64,000 nucleotides of DNA from Actinosynnema sp040640215 (lineage in GTDB: Bacteria; Actinomycetota; Actinomycetes; Mycobacteriales; Pseudonocardiaceae), in NCBI RefSeq assembly GCF_040640215.1, contig NZ_JBFABG010000017.1, positions 40,509-104,508 on the forward strand. The letters are read 5' to 3'. Numbering within the stretch: position 1 is the stretch's first letter; each line of letters begins with the position of its first letter. The position numbers and the translations under genes are program-made. This document shows positions 14,696-23,603 of this stretch, one piece after another. The notes beneath the pieces are model-generated. The model worked only from the letters and a program-made list of their open reading frames with translations, was not told where the DNA came from and did no database searches.

Positions 14696-14883
14696 CGCAC
14701 GCCCGCCAGGAACGCGCGGAACGCCCGGGTCGGGAACACCAGCACCGCACCACCGCGCTGCTTGCCGTCCCGCACGGCCGTTCCCGTGGCCAGGCGGGCG
14801 AGTTCGACGCACTGCGCACCACCGCCGGCGTTGGAACGGCTGCTCTTGTGCCACCGCAAGCCCTCGAACGCCTCGGCACCCAT
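14692..14883 (-). CDS. DUF397 domain protein, without an adjacent XRE regulator
   Basis: Start ATG 14883 is preferred because GGGAG lies eight bases upstream; ATG 14898 is possible. The 63 residues contain WHKSSRSN, CVELA, TAVRDGK and VLVFPTRAFRAFLAGV, the complete DUF397 pattern. Such proteins usually pair with a helix-turn-helix protein encoded immediately beside them (the BldB/WhiJ-type systems). No such gene is adjacent here, so this copy is an orphan, or its partner is encoded elsewhere. Confidence 0.8.
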   Translation of the reverse strand: MGAEAFEGLRWHKSSRSNAGGGAQCVELARLATGTAVRDGKQRGGAVLVFPTRAFRAFLAGVR

Positions 14884-15206
14884 GATCGCGGCTCCCATCC
14901 CTCGCGGACGCGTCGCCACGCCCAACGCCTGGTCCGGAGTGTGTCGTAAGAACGATCGGTGCTGAGACCACCCGATCCGGTGAACTAAGGCAGAGATCCG
15001 CCACTCACCCCACCGGCCACAGCACGGTGTGCCGACCACCCGCGCGCTCCGCCCCGGCATCGAACCGGGCCGGCGAAGCGCTCGGGCAACTGCGCCGGTC
15101 GCCCGCCTGACCACACCGACCGGCCCACCGCCGTGCCGCCTTCTGATGGACAGCCCGCCGCCCCTGGCGCAGGCTGGTGGGCGCATCCAGACGAGAGGTG
15201 GGCACC
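14884..15206. other. 323-base intergenic region
   Basis: No gene is supported. On the minus strand around 15050-15075 there is a T-arm-like stem-loop (CCCGG, loop TTCGATG, CCGGG) with no matching acceptor or anticodon arm, so it is not an intact tRNA. The right end carries the leader of the aldo-keto reductase gene. Confidence 0.4.
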
Positions 15207-16052
15207 ATGCAGCAGCGCCGGATCGGGGACGTGCGGGTCAGCGCCATCGGCCTGGGCGGCATGCCGATGTCCGTGGAGGGCCGGCCGCCGCGCGAACGGG
15301 CCCTCGCCACCGTCCGGGCCGCCGTCGAGGCCGGGGTGACGCTGATCGACACGGCCGACGCGTACTCGGCCGACGAGCACGACTTCGGGCACAACGAGAC
15401 GTTGATCGCGGACGCCCTGAAAGGCGTCGACGGCGTCCTGATCGCCACCAAGGGCGGGCACACCCGCACCGCCGGCGGCGGGTGGGGGCTGGACGGGCGG
15501 CCCGAGTACCTGAAGTCGGCGTGCGAAGCGTCGCTGCGCCGGCTCGGGGTGGACGCGATCGACCTCTACCAGTTCCACCGGCCCGACCCGCAGGTGCCGA
15601 TCGCCGAGTCCGTCGGCGCGCTCGCCGACCTCCTGGACGAGGGCAAGATCCGACTCGCGGGCGTGTCCAACTTCGACCCCGCGCAGATCCGCGAGGCGGA
15701 CGAGGTGCTGGGCGGGCGGCTGGCGTCGGTGCAGAACCAGTTCTCGCCGGCGTACCGGTCGTCCGAGTCGGAGCTGGAGCTGTGCGCGCAGCGCGGCATC
15801 GCGTTCCTGCCGTGGAGCCCGCTGGGCGGGATCAGCGCCGCCGGCGAGCTCGGGTCGCGGTTCGCGGTGTTCGGGGAAGTGGGGCGCGCGCACGACGTCA
15901 GCCCCCAGCAGGTGTGCCTGGCGTGGCTGCTGGCGAAGTCGCCGGCGGTGGTGCCGATCCCCGGCTCGTCGCGCCCGGACAGCATCCGCGACTCGGCCGC
16001 GGCGGTGCACCTGGAGCTGTCCGACGAGGAGCTCAAGCGGCTGGACGGGTGA
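15207..16052 (+). CDS. aldo/keto reductase
   Basis: ATG 15207 has GAGAGG upstream. The 281-residue protein shows the family tetrad in context: Asp and Tyr in DTADAYS, Lys in IATKGG, His in YQFHRP, and late IPGSSRPDSI for NADPH binding. It should reduce carbonyl compounds with NADPH in the cytosol; the substrate cannot be read from sequence. It stands alone. A second member lies at 61927-62874 but is not a close copy. Confidence 0.85.
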   Translation: MQQRRIGDVRVSAIGLGGMPMSVEGRPPRERALATVRAAVEAGVTLIDTADAYSADEHDFGHNETLIADALKGVDGVLIATKGGHTRTAGGGWGLDGRPEYLKSACEASLRRLGVDAIDLYQFHRPDPQVPIAESVGALADLLDEGKIRLAGVSNFDPAQIREADEVLGGRLASVQNQFSPAYRSSESELELCAQRGIAFLPWSPLGGISAAGELGSRFAVFGEVGRAHDVSPQQVCLAWLLAKSPAVVPIPGSSRPDSIRDSAAAVHLELSDEELKRLDG

Positions 16053-16131
16053 CACGCGGATGCGGAACCTGACGAAAAGCCCGAAGATCTAGGCCGGACG
16101 CATCAACCGCCTAGGCTCATTGGGGGCGTCG

Positions 16132-16929
16132 ATGACCCATCGACTCCGCACCTTGACCGCACAACTCGGCGCGGTGGCGATCACGCTGGCGATCGCTCCG
16201 GTGGCGCACGCGCTGCCCGAGGGCTCCGCGGACCACTACGCCGGATCGCAGATCGCGAAACACGAGGGGACGACCGGCACCCGCGCGGCGCGCCTGCCCG
16301 ACGGCCGCGTGCCGGGCATGGACGTGAGCAGCCACCAGGGCGACGTGGACTGGGGGCGCGCCTGGGCCGACGGCGCGCGGTTCGCGTACGTGAAAGCCAG
16401 CGAGGGCACCGGGTACCGCAACCCGCACTTCATCCAGCAGTACGACGGCTCCTACCACGTCGGCATGATCCGAGGCGCGTACCACTTCGCCCTGCCCGAC
16501 CGGTCCGGCGGGTGGGAGCAGGCCGAGTTCTTCGTCAACAGCGGCGGGGGCTGGTCGGGGGACGGCAAGACCCTGCCCGGCGCGTTGGACCTGGAGTACA
16601 ACCCCTACGGCGACACCTGCTACGGGTTGAGCCAGGAGGCGATGGGCGGCTGGGTGCGGGCGTTCAGCGACCGCGTCCGCGAGCGGACCGGGCGCTACCC
16701 GACCATCTACACCTCCACTAGCTGGTGGAACCGCTGCGTCGGCTGGTCGGCGACGTTCGGCGCGACCAACCCGCTGTGGGTCGCGCACTACGCCGACCAG
16801 CTCGGCGCGCTGCCGAACGGGTGGGACTACGAGACGATCTGGCAGTGGCAGGCCGCCGGCCTGTTCCCCGGGGACCAGAACCTCTTCAACGGCAACGCGA
16901 ACCAGTTGCTCCAGATAGCGCTGGGGTAG
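16132..16929 (+). CDS. secreted GH25 lysozyme, first of a tandem pair
   Basis: ATG 16132 is chosen over TTG 16120. The 265-residue protein has a signal peptide ending near AHALP. The catalytic module begins GMDVSSHQGDVDW with Asp64, and LDLEYNP supplies Asp153 and Glu155, the expected catalytic acids of the Streptomyces globisporus M1 / cellosyl type of N,O-muramidase. It should cleave peptidoglycan outside the cell. No binding domain follows. The second copy starts two bases after its stop, so both are made together. Confidence 0.88.
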   Translation: MTHRLRTLTAQLGAVAITLAIAPVAHALPEGSADHYAGSQIAKHEGTTGTRAARLPDGRVPGMDVSSHQGDVDWGRAWADGARFAYVKASEGTGYRNPHFIQQYDGSYHVGMIRGAYHFALPDRSGGWEQAEFFVNSGGGWSGDGKTLPGALDLEYNPYGDTCYGLSQEAMGGWVRAFSDRVRERTGRYPTIYTSTSWWNRCVGWSATFGATNPLWVAHYADQLGALPNGWDYETIWQWQAAGLFPGDQNLFNGNANQLLQIALG

Positions 16930-16931
16930 CC

Positions 16932-17741
16932 GTGCCACCCCGCGCCGGTGCCCGGTGGCGGGCCCTCCTGGGCCGCGCGACCGCCCTCGCCGCCTGTGCC
17001 CTGATCACCGCCACGCCCACCACCGCCGCCGTCCCCGCGCGCGTCGGCGACCACGCGATGGGGTCGCAGATCGCCGCGCACGAGGGCGGCGACCGGCGGG
17101 TCGTCCTCGACCCCGCCCGGTCCACCCGCGCCGTGGTCGAGGGCATCGACGTCAGCAGCCACCAGGGCGACGTCGACTGGTGGCACTGGTGGGGGCAGGG
17201 CAAGCGGTTCGCGTACGTGAAGGCGACCGAGAGCACGACCTACCGGAACCCGCACTTCACCCAGCAGTACGACGGCTCCTACCACGTCGGCATGATCCGC
17301 GGCGCGTACCACTTCGCGCTGCCCGACCAGTCCTCCGGCACCGCCCAGGCCGACTTCTTCGTCGACCACGGCGGTGGCTGGTCGGGGGACGGCAAGACCC
17401 TGCCCGGCGCGCTCGACATGGAGTACAACCCGTACGGGTCGATCTGCTACGGCCTGTCGAAGGAGTCGATGGTGGCGTGGGTGGCCGCGTTCCACGACCG
17501 CTACCACGCCCGGACCGGCCGCCACCCGGTCGTCTACACGTCCGCGAACTGGTGGAACCAGTGCGCCGCCGGGGACTTCAGCGCCACCAGCCCGTTGTGG
17601 GTGGCGCGTTACGCGTCCGGTGTCGGTGCCCTGCCCCACGCGTGGGGCTACCACACGTTCTGGCAGTACACGTCGTCACCGCTCGACCAGAACCAGTTCA
17701 ACGGGGCCTACGACCGGCTCCAGGCGCTGGCGAACGGTTAG
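16932..17741 (+). CDS. secreted GH25 lysozyme, second of a tandem pair
   Basis: GTG 16932 begins two bases after the preceding stop, with GGGG just upstream. The signal peptide ends near TTAAVPA. Asp73 lies in GIDVSSHQGDVDW and Asp162/Glu164 in LDMEYNPYG. Identity to the first copy is high through YRNPHF, YDGSYHVGMIRGAYHFALPD and GGGWSGDGKTLPGALD, so this is a tandem duplication. The N-termini and Cys positions differ (CAAGDF versus RCVGWS), suggesting some divergence in specificity or stability. Confidence 0.88.
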   Translation: MPPRAGARWRALLGRATALAACALITATPTTAAVPARVGDHAMGSQIAAHEGGDRRVVLDPARSTRAVVEGIDVSSHQGDVDWWHWWGQGKRFAYVKATESTTYRNPHFTQQYDGSYHVGMIRGAYHFALPDQSSGTAQADFFVDHGGGWSGDGKTLPGALDMEYNPYGSICYGLSKESMVAWVAAFHDRYHARTGRHPVVYTSANWWNQCAAGDFSATSPLWVARYASGVGALPHAWGYHTFWQYTSSPLDQNQFNGAYDRLQALANG

Positions 17742-17799
17742 ACGGGCACTGGCGGGGTGGACCGGCACGGGTTCCGGGGCTTCCGCCCGCGCGAGGAAG

Positions 17800-17836
17800 G
17801 GGTGGTCGGGGAGCACTCCGCGCTCCCCGACCACCC
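17800..17836. terminator. 15-bp perfect hairpin terminator
   Basis: GGGTGGTCGGGGAGC at 17800-17814 pairs perfectly with 17822-17836 around a seven-base loop. It lies between the second lysozyme gene and the end of purL and can serve both strands. Confidence 0.8.
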
Positions 17837-17844
17837 GCTCCGCG

Positions 17845-20106
17845 TCAGTCGAACAGGGCCGGGAGGGTGCCCTCCCAGGCCGCGCGCAGCTCGGCCAGGT
17901 CGAGCTGCCCGAGCTCCTGGAACTCCAGCGCGTGCGACTCCGGGTCCACCACGCCGACCTTGCGCCACGGCAGACCGCGCGCCGTGCACATGTCGGTGAA
18001 CCGCAGCTCTTCCGTGCGCGGCACGGCGACCAGCACCCGGCCCGCGGACTCGCTGAACAGCTCGGTGAACAGGTCGCCCTCCAGGAACACCCGCGCACCG
18101 GTCTCGCCGATCAGGCAGGTCTCCACCAGCGCCTGCGCCAGGCCGCCCTCGGCCAGGTCGTGCGCGGCGGACAGCATGCCGTCCCGCGACCCGGCCACGA
18201 GCACCTCGCCGAGCAGCTTCTCCCGCGCCAGGTCCACCTTCGGCGGCACGCCGCCCAGGTGGCCGTGCACGACGTGCGCCCACTCCGAGCCGCCGAACTC
18301 CGCGCGCGTCTCGCCGAGCAGGAGGAGCGTCTCGCCGGCCTCCGCGCCCACCCCGGTCGGGATGCGGCGGCGGACGTCGTCGATGACGCCGAGCACGCCC
18401 ACCACCGGCGTCGGCAGGATCGCCGTCGCGCCGGTCTGGTTGTAGAACGAGACGTTGCCGCCGGTCACCGGGATGCCCAGCTCGACGCAGCCGTCCGCGA
18501 GGCCCTTCACGGCCCGCTCGAACTGCCACATCACGCCCGGGTCCTCGGGCGAGCCGAAGTTCAGGCAGTTGGTGACCGCGACCGGCGTCGCGCCGCTCGT
18601 CGCCACGTTCCGGTACGCCTCGGCCAGCGCGAGCTGCGCGCCCGCGTACGGGTCGAGCCTGGTGTAGCGGCCGTTGCAGTCCGTGGACAGCGCCACGCCC
18701 CGGTGGGTGTCCTCGTCGATCCGGATCATGCCCGAGTCCGACGGCTGCGCGAGCACCGTGCCGCCGCGCACGTACCGGTCGTACTGCTGGGTGACCCACC
18801 GCCGGGACGCCAGGTTGGGCGACGCGGCCATGGTCTTCACCAGGGCCAGCAGGTCGTCCTTCGCGGGCCTGGGCAGCGCGTCCGGGGTGTTCGCGACCAG
18901 CTCGTCCTGGTCCGCCGGGCGCTCGATCGGCCGGTGGTAGACCGGACCCTCGTGCGCGACGGTGCGCGGCGGGACGTCCACCACGACCTCGTCGTCCCAG
19001 GTGATCACCAGCCGGTCGCCCTCGGTGACCTCGCCGATCTCGGTGGCGATCACGTCCCACCTGGCGCAGACCGCCATGAACGCGTCCACGTCCTCCGGCC
19101 GCACGACCGCGCACATGCGCTCCTGCGACTCGCTGGACAGCACCTCGGCCGGCGTCATGCCGGTGGCGCGCAGCGGGACCCGCTCCAGGTGCACGCGCAT
19201 CCCGCCGTCACCGGCGGAGGCGAGCTCGCTGGTGGCGCAGGACAGGCCCGCGCCGCCGAGGTCCTGGATGCCGACCACGAGGCGTTCGCGGAACAGCTCC
19301 AGCGAGCACTCGATCAGCACCTTCTCCGTGAACGGGTCGCCGACCTGCACGCTCGGCAGCTTCTTGCGCTTGCCGGCCGTGTCGTCGAACGTCTCGCTGG
19401 CCAGCACGCTCACGCCGCCGATGCCGTCCAGGCCGGTGCGCGCGCCGTACAGGATGATCTTGTTGCCGGTGCCCGACGCGTGCGCCAGGTGCAGGTCCTC
19501 GACCCGCATCGCACCCACGCACAGGGCGTTCACCAGCGGGTTGCCCGCGTAGGTGGCGTCGAAGACGACCTCGCCGCCGATGTTCGGCAGGCCCAGGCAG
19601 TTGCCGTAGCCACCGACGCCGGCCACGATCCCGGGCAGCACCCGCCGGGTGTCCGGCGCGTCGGCCGGCCCGAACCGCAGCGGGTCCATCACGGCCAGCG
19701 GGCGCGCGCCCATCGCCAGGATGTCCCGCACGATGCCGCCGACACCCGTCGCCGCGCCCTGGTACGGCTCGACGTAGGACGGGTGGTTGTGCGACTCGGC
19801 CTTGAACGTGATCGCCCAGCCGTCGCCGATGTCCACCACGCCGGCGTTCTCGCCGATGCCCGCGAGCATCTTGGCGCGCATCTCGTCGGTGGTGGTGTCG
19901 CTGAAGTACTTGAGGTGCACCTTGGACGACTTGTAGGAGCAGTGCTCGCTCCACATCACCGAGTACATCGCCAGCTCGGCGTCCGTCGGCCGACGGCCGA
20001 GGATCTCGCGGATGCGGGTGTACTCGTCGTCCTTGAGGCCCAGCTCCTTGTAGGGCTGGTCCTGCTCGGGCGTCGCCTGGGCGTTCTCGACCGTGTCCGG
20101 GGTCAT
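17845..20106 (-). CDS. purL: phosphoribosylformylglycinamidine synthase subunit PurL
   Basis: ATG 20106 overlaps the purQ stop in an ATGA, giving 753 residues, the size of small-type PurL that works with separate PurQ and PurS. It converts FGAR to FGAM with ATP and ammonia, the fourth step of IMP synthesis. MWSEHCSYKSS, the AESHNHPS motif, GIGDGWAITFK and GGIVRDI mark the first ATP-binding half; NVSFYNQTG and DLAEGGLA the second. The order on the minus strand is purS-purQ-purL, with overlapping genes throughout. Confidence 0.97.
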   Translation of the reverse strand: MTPDTVENAQATPEQDQPYKELGLKDDEYTRIREILGRRPTDAELAMYSVMWSEHCSYKSSKVHLKYFSDTTTDEMRAKMLAGIGENAGVVDIGDGWAITFKAESHNHPSYVEPYQGAATGVGGIVRDILAMGARPLAVMDPLRFGPADAPDTRRVLPGIVAGVGGYGNCLGLPNIGGEVVFDATYAGNPLVNALCVGAMRVEDLHLAHASGTGNKIILYGARTGLDGIGGVSVLASETFDDTAGKRKKLPSVQVGDPFTEKVLIECSLELFRERLVVGIQDLGGAGLSCATSELASAGDGGMRVHLERVPLRATGMTPAEVLSSESQERMCAVVRPEDVDAFMAVCARWDVIATEIGEVTEGDRLVITWDDEVVVDVPPRTVAHEGPVYHRPIERPADQDELVANTPDALPRPAKDDLLALVKTMAASPNLASRRWVTQQYDRYVRGGTVLAQPSDSGMIRIDEDTHRGVALSTDCNGRYTRLDPYAGAQLALAEAYRNVATSGATPVAVTNCLNFGSPEDPGVMWQFERAVKGLADGCVELGIPVTGGNVSFYNQTGATAILPTPVVGVLGVIDDVRRRIPTGVGAEAGETLLLLGETRAEFGGSEWAHVVHGHLGGVPPKVDLAREKLLGEVLVAGSRDGMLSAAHDLAEGGLAQALVETCLIGETGARVFLEGDLFTELFSESAGRVLVAVPRTEELRFTDMCTARGLPWRKVGVVDPESHALEFQELGQLDLAELRAAWEGTLPALFD

Positions 20107-20774
20107 GCGCTCACCACCGCGTCGAGCAGGGACAGGAACAGGCCGAGGCCGTCGTCCGTCGGGCCGGTGAGGGCGTCGATCGCGTGCTCGGGGTGCGGCA
20201 TCAGGCCGACGACCCGGCCGTTCGGGCTGGAGATGCCCGCGATGCCGTTGCGCGACCCGTTGGGGTTGTCGCCGACGTAGCGGAACACCACGCGGCCCTC
20301 GTCCTCCAGCTCGCGGAGGGTGTTCTCGTCGGCCTGGTAGCCGCCCTCGCCGGACTTCAGCGGAACCAGGATCTCGGCACCCCGGTCGTAGCGCGAGGTC
20401 CACGCGGTCTCGTTGTTCTCGACCCGCAGCCACTGGTCGCGGCACACGAAGTGCAGCTTGTCGTTGCGGGTGAGCGCGCCCGGCAGGAGGTGGGCCTCGC
20501 ACAGGATCTGGAACCCGTTGCAGATGCCGAGGACCGGCATGCCCTTGCGGGCGGCCTCGACCACTTCCTGCATCACGGGCGCGAACCGGGCGATGGCACC
20601 GCACCGCAGGTAGTCGCCGTAGGAGAACCCACCGGGCACGACGACCGCGTCGACGCCCTTCAGGTCGTGGTCGGCGTGCCAGAGCGGTACGGCCTCGCCG
20701 TCGGCGTACTTGACGGCACGGGCGGCGTCGACGTCGTCCAGCGTGCCGGGGAACGTGATGACCCCGACCCTCAT
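20103..20774 (-). CDS. purQ: phosphoribosylformylglycinamidine synthase subunit PurQ
   Basis: A 223-residue class I glutamine amidotransferase that hydrolyses glutamine and passes ammonia to PurL. The nucleophile is Cys85 in LGICNGFQ; His194 and Glu196 in PHPEHA complete the triad, at the positions known for the small-type enzyme. GGFSYGDYLRCGA forms the oxyanion region. It overlaps purS upstream and purL downstream by four bases each. Confidence 0.97.
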   Translation of the reverse strand: MRVGVITFPGTLDDVDAARAVKYADGEAVPLWHADHDLKGVDAVVVPGGFSYGDYLRCGAIARFAPVMQEVVEAARKGMPVLGICNGFQILCEAHLLPGALTRNDKLHFVCRDQWLRVENNETAWTSRYDRGAEILVPLKSGEGGYQADENTLRELEDEGRVVFRYVGDNPNGSRNGIAGISSPNGRVVGLMPHPEHAIDALTGPTDDGLGLFLSLLDAVVSA

Positions 20775-21010
20775 GCGTCGAGCCGCCTGACGACGAAGTC
20801 CTCGATCACCGGGTTGGCGAGGAAGGTCTCGGCGATCTTGGCGAGAGCGGCGTCGTCGACGTCGTCGGCGACCTCCAGCTCGAAGTGCTTGCCCTGGCGG
20901 ACAGTGGTGATTCCGTCGAAACCCAGACGGGGCAGCGCGTTGGCCACCGCCTGTCCTTGCGGGTCGAGGATTTCGGGTTTCGGCATGACGTCGACGACGA
21001 CTCGGGCCAC
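20771..21010 (-). CDS. purS: phosphoribosylformylglycinamidine synthase subunit PurS
   Basis: GTG 21010 gives the usual 79 residues; the longer frame upstream to 21163 is not PurS-like. VARVVVDVMPKPEILDPQG and the ending NPVIEDFVVR are typical. PurS dimers bridge PurQ and PurL in the FGAM synthase complex. TTGGAG lies upstream of the chosen GTG. First gene of the purS-purQ-purL operon, so the operon promoter should lie at about 21020-21190. Confidence 0.92.
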   Translation of the reverse strand: MARVVVDVMPKPEILDPQGQAVANALPRLGFDGITTVRQGKHFELEVADDVDDAALAKIAETFLANPVIEDFVVRRLDA

Positions 21011-21193
21011 GACAGGCTGCTCCAAGCTAGGAGGACTGGCGGTACTGGCAAAGCCTACCTGAGCTGGGTGTTCATCGACTTCGCAGGTGGTCGGGGGCAC
21101 ACGGTCACCTGCGATCACCCGATCGGGAAGCGCGGTACCGCACGCACTTCTGCTAATCTTCACCCAGCTTCGGCCCGTAAGCCGAGGAAGTGA

Positions 21194-21227
21194 GCACGGT
21201 CCACGTCCGGACGGACGTCGGCCGTGC
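21194..21227 (-). terminator. hairpin after the DUF3800-like gene
   Basis: GCACGGTCCACGTCC pairs with GGACGTCGGCCGTGC with two mismatches and a four-base loop. It lies 11 bases past the stop of the gene at 21238 and separates it from purS. Confidence 0.55.
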
Positions 21228-21237
21228 TTCGCGCTTT

Positions 21238-21777
21238 CTACGGCAAATCGAGCCGGATGATCGAACCGATCGCGGGCCCGGCGCGACGGGCCCAGTCACC
21301 ACCGACTCCGTGGCACCCGACCACCAGGTCCGGAATCCACAGCAGCGGCTCCGCGACGCTGTCGACGTGCTCGTAGACGAGGGACGTCTCGACGGCCTGC
21401 TTGCCCAACGCGTCGCGGATGGTCCGCAGGTCGTGCTTGTTCCGCGCATCACGGCTGTCCAGGACGAGCCGGCCGGCGCGCACGTCGAGCAGGTCGTCCA
21501 CGAGCCGCGCCAGACAGGTCTGCCGCGCCCGTTCCTCGTCCTCCCGGCAGTCCGCCCGGTAGATGTCGACCCGGACACCCGACTCGATCAACCGCGCGAG
21601 GAGGAACTTCCGCCGGGTGGGCTTCTCCCGCCGGAAGTGCAATTCGCGCTGGCCCGGGAAGAGGAGGCCGCGCAGGTGTTTGCGCAGCCGGGAGAGGTCT
21701 TTCGGTTGGACGATCGCCACCGCCAGCAGGTAGGTGTCGTTGCGGCGGGATTCGTCTACGAACGCGTGCACGGTCAC
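21238..21777 (-). CDS. DUF3800-like RNase H-fold protein
   Basis: A 179-residue protein starting VTVHAFVDESRR, the N-terminal Asp-Glu-Ser signature seen in DUF3800 and related RNase H-like proteins, with LLAVAIV as the second strand and RELHFRREKPTRR following. A later Asp (VLDSRDARNKHD) and the final DLVVGCHGVGG could complete an acidic active site. A nuclease function is inferred from fold only. It lies upstream of purS but is separated by a hairpin, so I do not consider it part of that operon. Confidence 0.6.
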   Translation of the reverse strand: MTVHAFVDESRRNDTYLLAVAIVQPKDLSRLRKHLRGLLFPGQRELHFRREKPTRRKFLLARLIESGVRVDIYRADCREDEERARQTCLARLVDDLLDVRAGRLVLDSRDARNKHDLRTIRDALGKQAVETSLVYEHVDSVAEPLLWIPDLVVGCHGVGGDWARRAGPAIGSIIRLDLP

Positions 21778-21938
21778 GTCCGCGCATCGGCACCCGGACG
21801 TCCCGCATGGACGGACATCACTCGAACGTGTGTTCGGTATTCCTCGCCACCTGGCACCCCGACCGCAATCCTGCGCGGGACGTTCGCTGTCGGCGTACCG
21901 GCTGGCGGGCGGCGGCGATCGCGCCCAGGGTGGGGATC

Positions 21939-22907
21939 ATGCGGATCCTGGTGCTGGGCGGGACGGTGTTCCTCGGCAAGGCGATCGCCGCCGAGGCGGT
22001 GCGGCGGGGTCACGACGTGGTGTGCGCGGCGCGCGGCGAGTCCGGACAGGTACCCGACGGCGCGGCGCACGTGCTCGTCGACCGGAACGAGGGGCTCGGG
22101 CCGCTGGTCGGCCAGTCCTTCGACGCGGTGGTCGACCTCGCCACGATGGCCGTCTCCTGGGTCCGGGACGCGCTGCGCACCCTCGACGCCGGGCACTGGA
22201 CGTTCATCTCAAGCTGCTCGGTCTACGCCGACCACGCCACCCCCGGCGGCACGCGGACGCTCCCGCCCCTCGAAGACGACCCGACCGCCGAGAGCACACC
22301 CGACCGGTACGGCTCGGTGAAGGTGGCCAGTGAGAACGCGGTCCGGGAAGCGCACGACGGCGCGTTCATCGTCCGCGCCGGCCTGATCACCGGTCCCGGC
22401 GACAAGAGCGACCGGTTCGGGTACTGGGTCAACCGGCTCGCGCAGGGCGGGCGGGTGGCCGTGCCGGACGTGTCGGACCAGGCGACGCAGCACGTCGACG
22501 TGCGCGACCTGGCCGCCTGGATCGTGGACAGCGCGGAGAACCGCACCGGCGGCACGTTCGACGCCATCGGCCCGGCCGACCCGCTGAGCCTGGTGCTCGG
22601 CGAGGTCGCGGGCGCGGTCGCGCCGCAGGGCACCGAGCTGGTGCGCATCCCGGAGGCCGTCCTCCGGTCGCACGAGATCACGCCGTGGTCCGGCCCGCGC
22701 AGCTTCCCGCTGTGGCTGCCGGACTCGCACCGGGCCCTGATGCTCCGCGACGCGCGTCCCGCGCTGGCGGCGGGCCTGCGGGTGCGCCCGACGTCCGAGA
22801 CCGCGCGCGACTCGCTGGCGTACGAGCGCGCCCTCGGCCAGGACCGGCAGCGCCGGGCGGGCATCTCCCGCGAGGTCGAGGAGTCGCTGCTCGCGGCACT
22901 GGGCTGA
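21939..22907 (+). CDS. NAD-dependent epimerase/dehydratase (extended SDR)
   Basis: ATG 21939 follows GGGGA. The 322-residue protein opens with the Rossmann motif VLGGTVFLG (Gly7, Gly8, Gly12). The catalytic pair is Tyr124 and Lys128 in YGSVK, with serines at 91-94 in ISSCS. It resembles actinomycete reductases annotated as NAD-dependent epimerases or isoflavone reductase-like proteins; substrate unknown. The C-terminal third (SFPLWLPD then LAYERALG) is the substrate domain. It is followed after 84 bases by a metallo-hydrolase gene on the same strand. Confidence 0.8.
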   Translation: MRILVLGGTVFLGKAIAAEAVRRGHDVVCAARGESGQVPDGAAHVLVDRNEGLGPLVGQSFDAVVDLATMAVSWVRDALRTLDAGHWTFISSCSVYADHATPGGTRTLPPLEDDPTAESTPDRYGSVKVASENAVREAHDGAFIVRAGLITGPGDKSDRFGYWVNRLAQGGRVAVPDVSDQATQHVDVRDLAAWIVDSAENRTGGTFDAIGPADPLSLVLGEVAGAVAPQGTELVRIPEAVLRSHEITPWSGPRSFPLWLPDSHRALMLRDARPALAAGLRVRPTSETARDSLAYERALGQDRQRRAGISREVEESLLAALG

Positions 22908-22991
22908 GTCGCGCGGCGAGGAGACCCGGACACCCCGGGCCGGGCGGTCGACCGGGTGCAGACTCCGGAAAACGCGACAAAGGGGAAACGA

Positions 22992-23603
22992 ATGCGACTC
23001 GTCCACTTCGGCCACTCGTGCGTGCTCGTGGACACCGGCACGGCCCGGCTGCTGTTCGACCCGGGCACCTGGTCGACCGGGTTCGAGCAGGTCACCGGCC
23101 TGGACGCGGTGCTGATCACGCACCACCACCCGGACCACCTGGACACCGCGCGCCTGCCCGACCTGCTCGCCGGCAACCCCGACGCCCGGCTGTACTCGGC
23201 CGAGGAGCTGGAGGGCGCGACCCCCGCCCGGCCCGGCGACGTGCTCACCGTCGCGGGTGCGTCCGTGCACGTCGTCGACGCGCCGCACGAGCAGATCCAC
23301 CCGGCGGTCGAGGTGCCGGTGAACGTCGGCTACCTGGTCGACCACGGCGCGTTCTACCACCCGGGCGACTCGCTGACCGTGCCCGCGCAGCGGGTGGACG
23401 TGCTGGCCGCGCCCACCGCCGGGCCGTGGATGAAGCTGTCCGAGGCGGCGGACTTCCTGGCCGCCGTCGGTCCGCGCGTCGCGGTGCCGATCCACGAGGC
23501 GATCCTGGCCCGGACGGACCTGTACTACCGCGTGCTGGCCGGCACGGCACCCGAGGGCACGGAGTTCCGGGTGCTGCCGCGCGGCGAGTCGGTGGAGCTG
23601 TAG
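22992..23603 (+). CDS. metallo-beta-lactamase-fold hydrolase
   Basis: ATG 22992 has AGGGGAAA upstream. The 203-residue protein contains the metal motif THHHPDH (residues 43-49), which fits HxHxDH, plus a further GHSCV and PIHEAI that could supply the remaining ligands. It belongs to the short UlaG/YtnP-like branch (beta-lactamase superfamily domain 3), acting on unknown small molecules in the cytosol. Its 3' end overlaps the opposing deacetylase gene by 79 bases. Confidence 0.78.
   Translation: MRLVHFGHSCVLVDTGTARLLFDPGTWSTGFEQVTGLDAVLITHHHPDHLDTARLPDLLAGNPDARLYSAEELEGATPARPGDVLTVAGASVHVVDAPHEQIHPAVEVPVNVGYLVDHGAFYHPGDSLTVPAQRVDVLAAPTAGPWMKLSEAADFLAAVGPRVAVPIHEAILARTDLYYRVLAGTAPEGTEFRVLPRGESVEL

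Noticed and set aside
15050..15075. tRNA-like T-arm on the minus strand (loop TTCGATG with 5-bp stem)
   Set aside because: No anticodon arm, D-arm spacing or pairing acceptor strand is found, so it is a chance match or at most a fragment.
17374..20280. Long plus-strand open frame opposite purL
   Set aside because: purL on the other strand has all family motifs; this frame shows only Arg/Val/His-rich noise.
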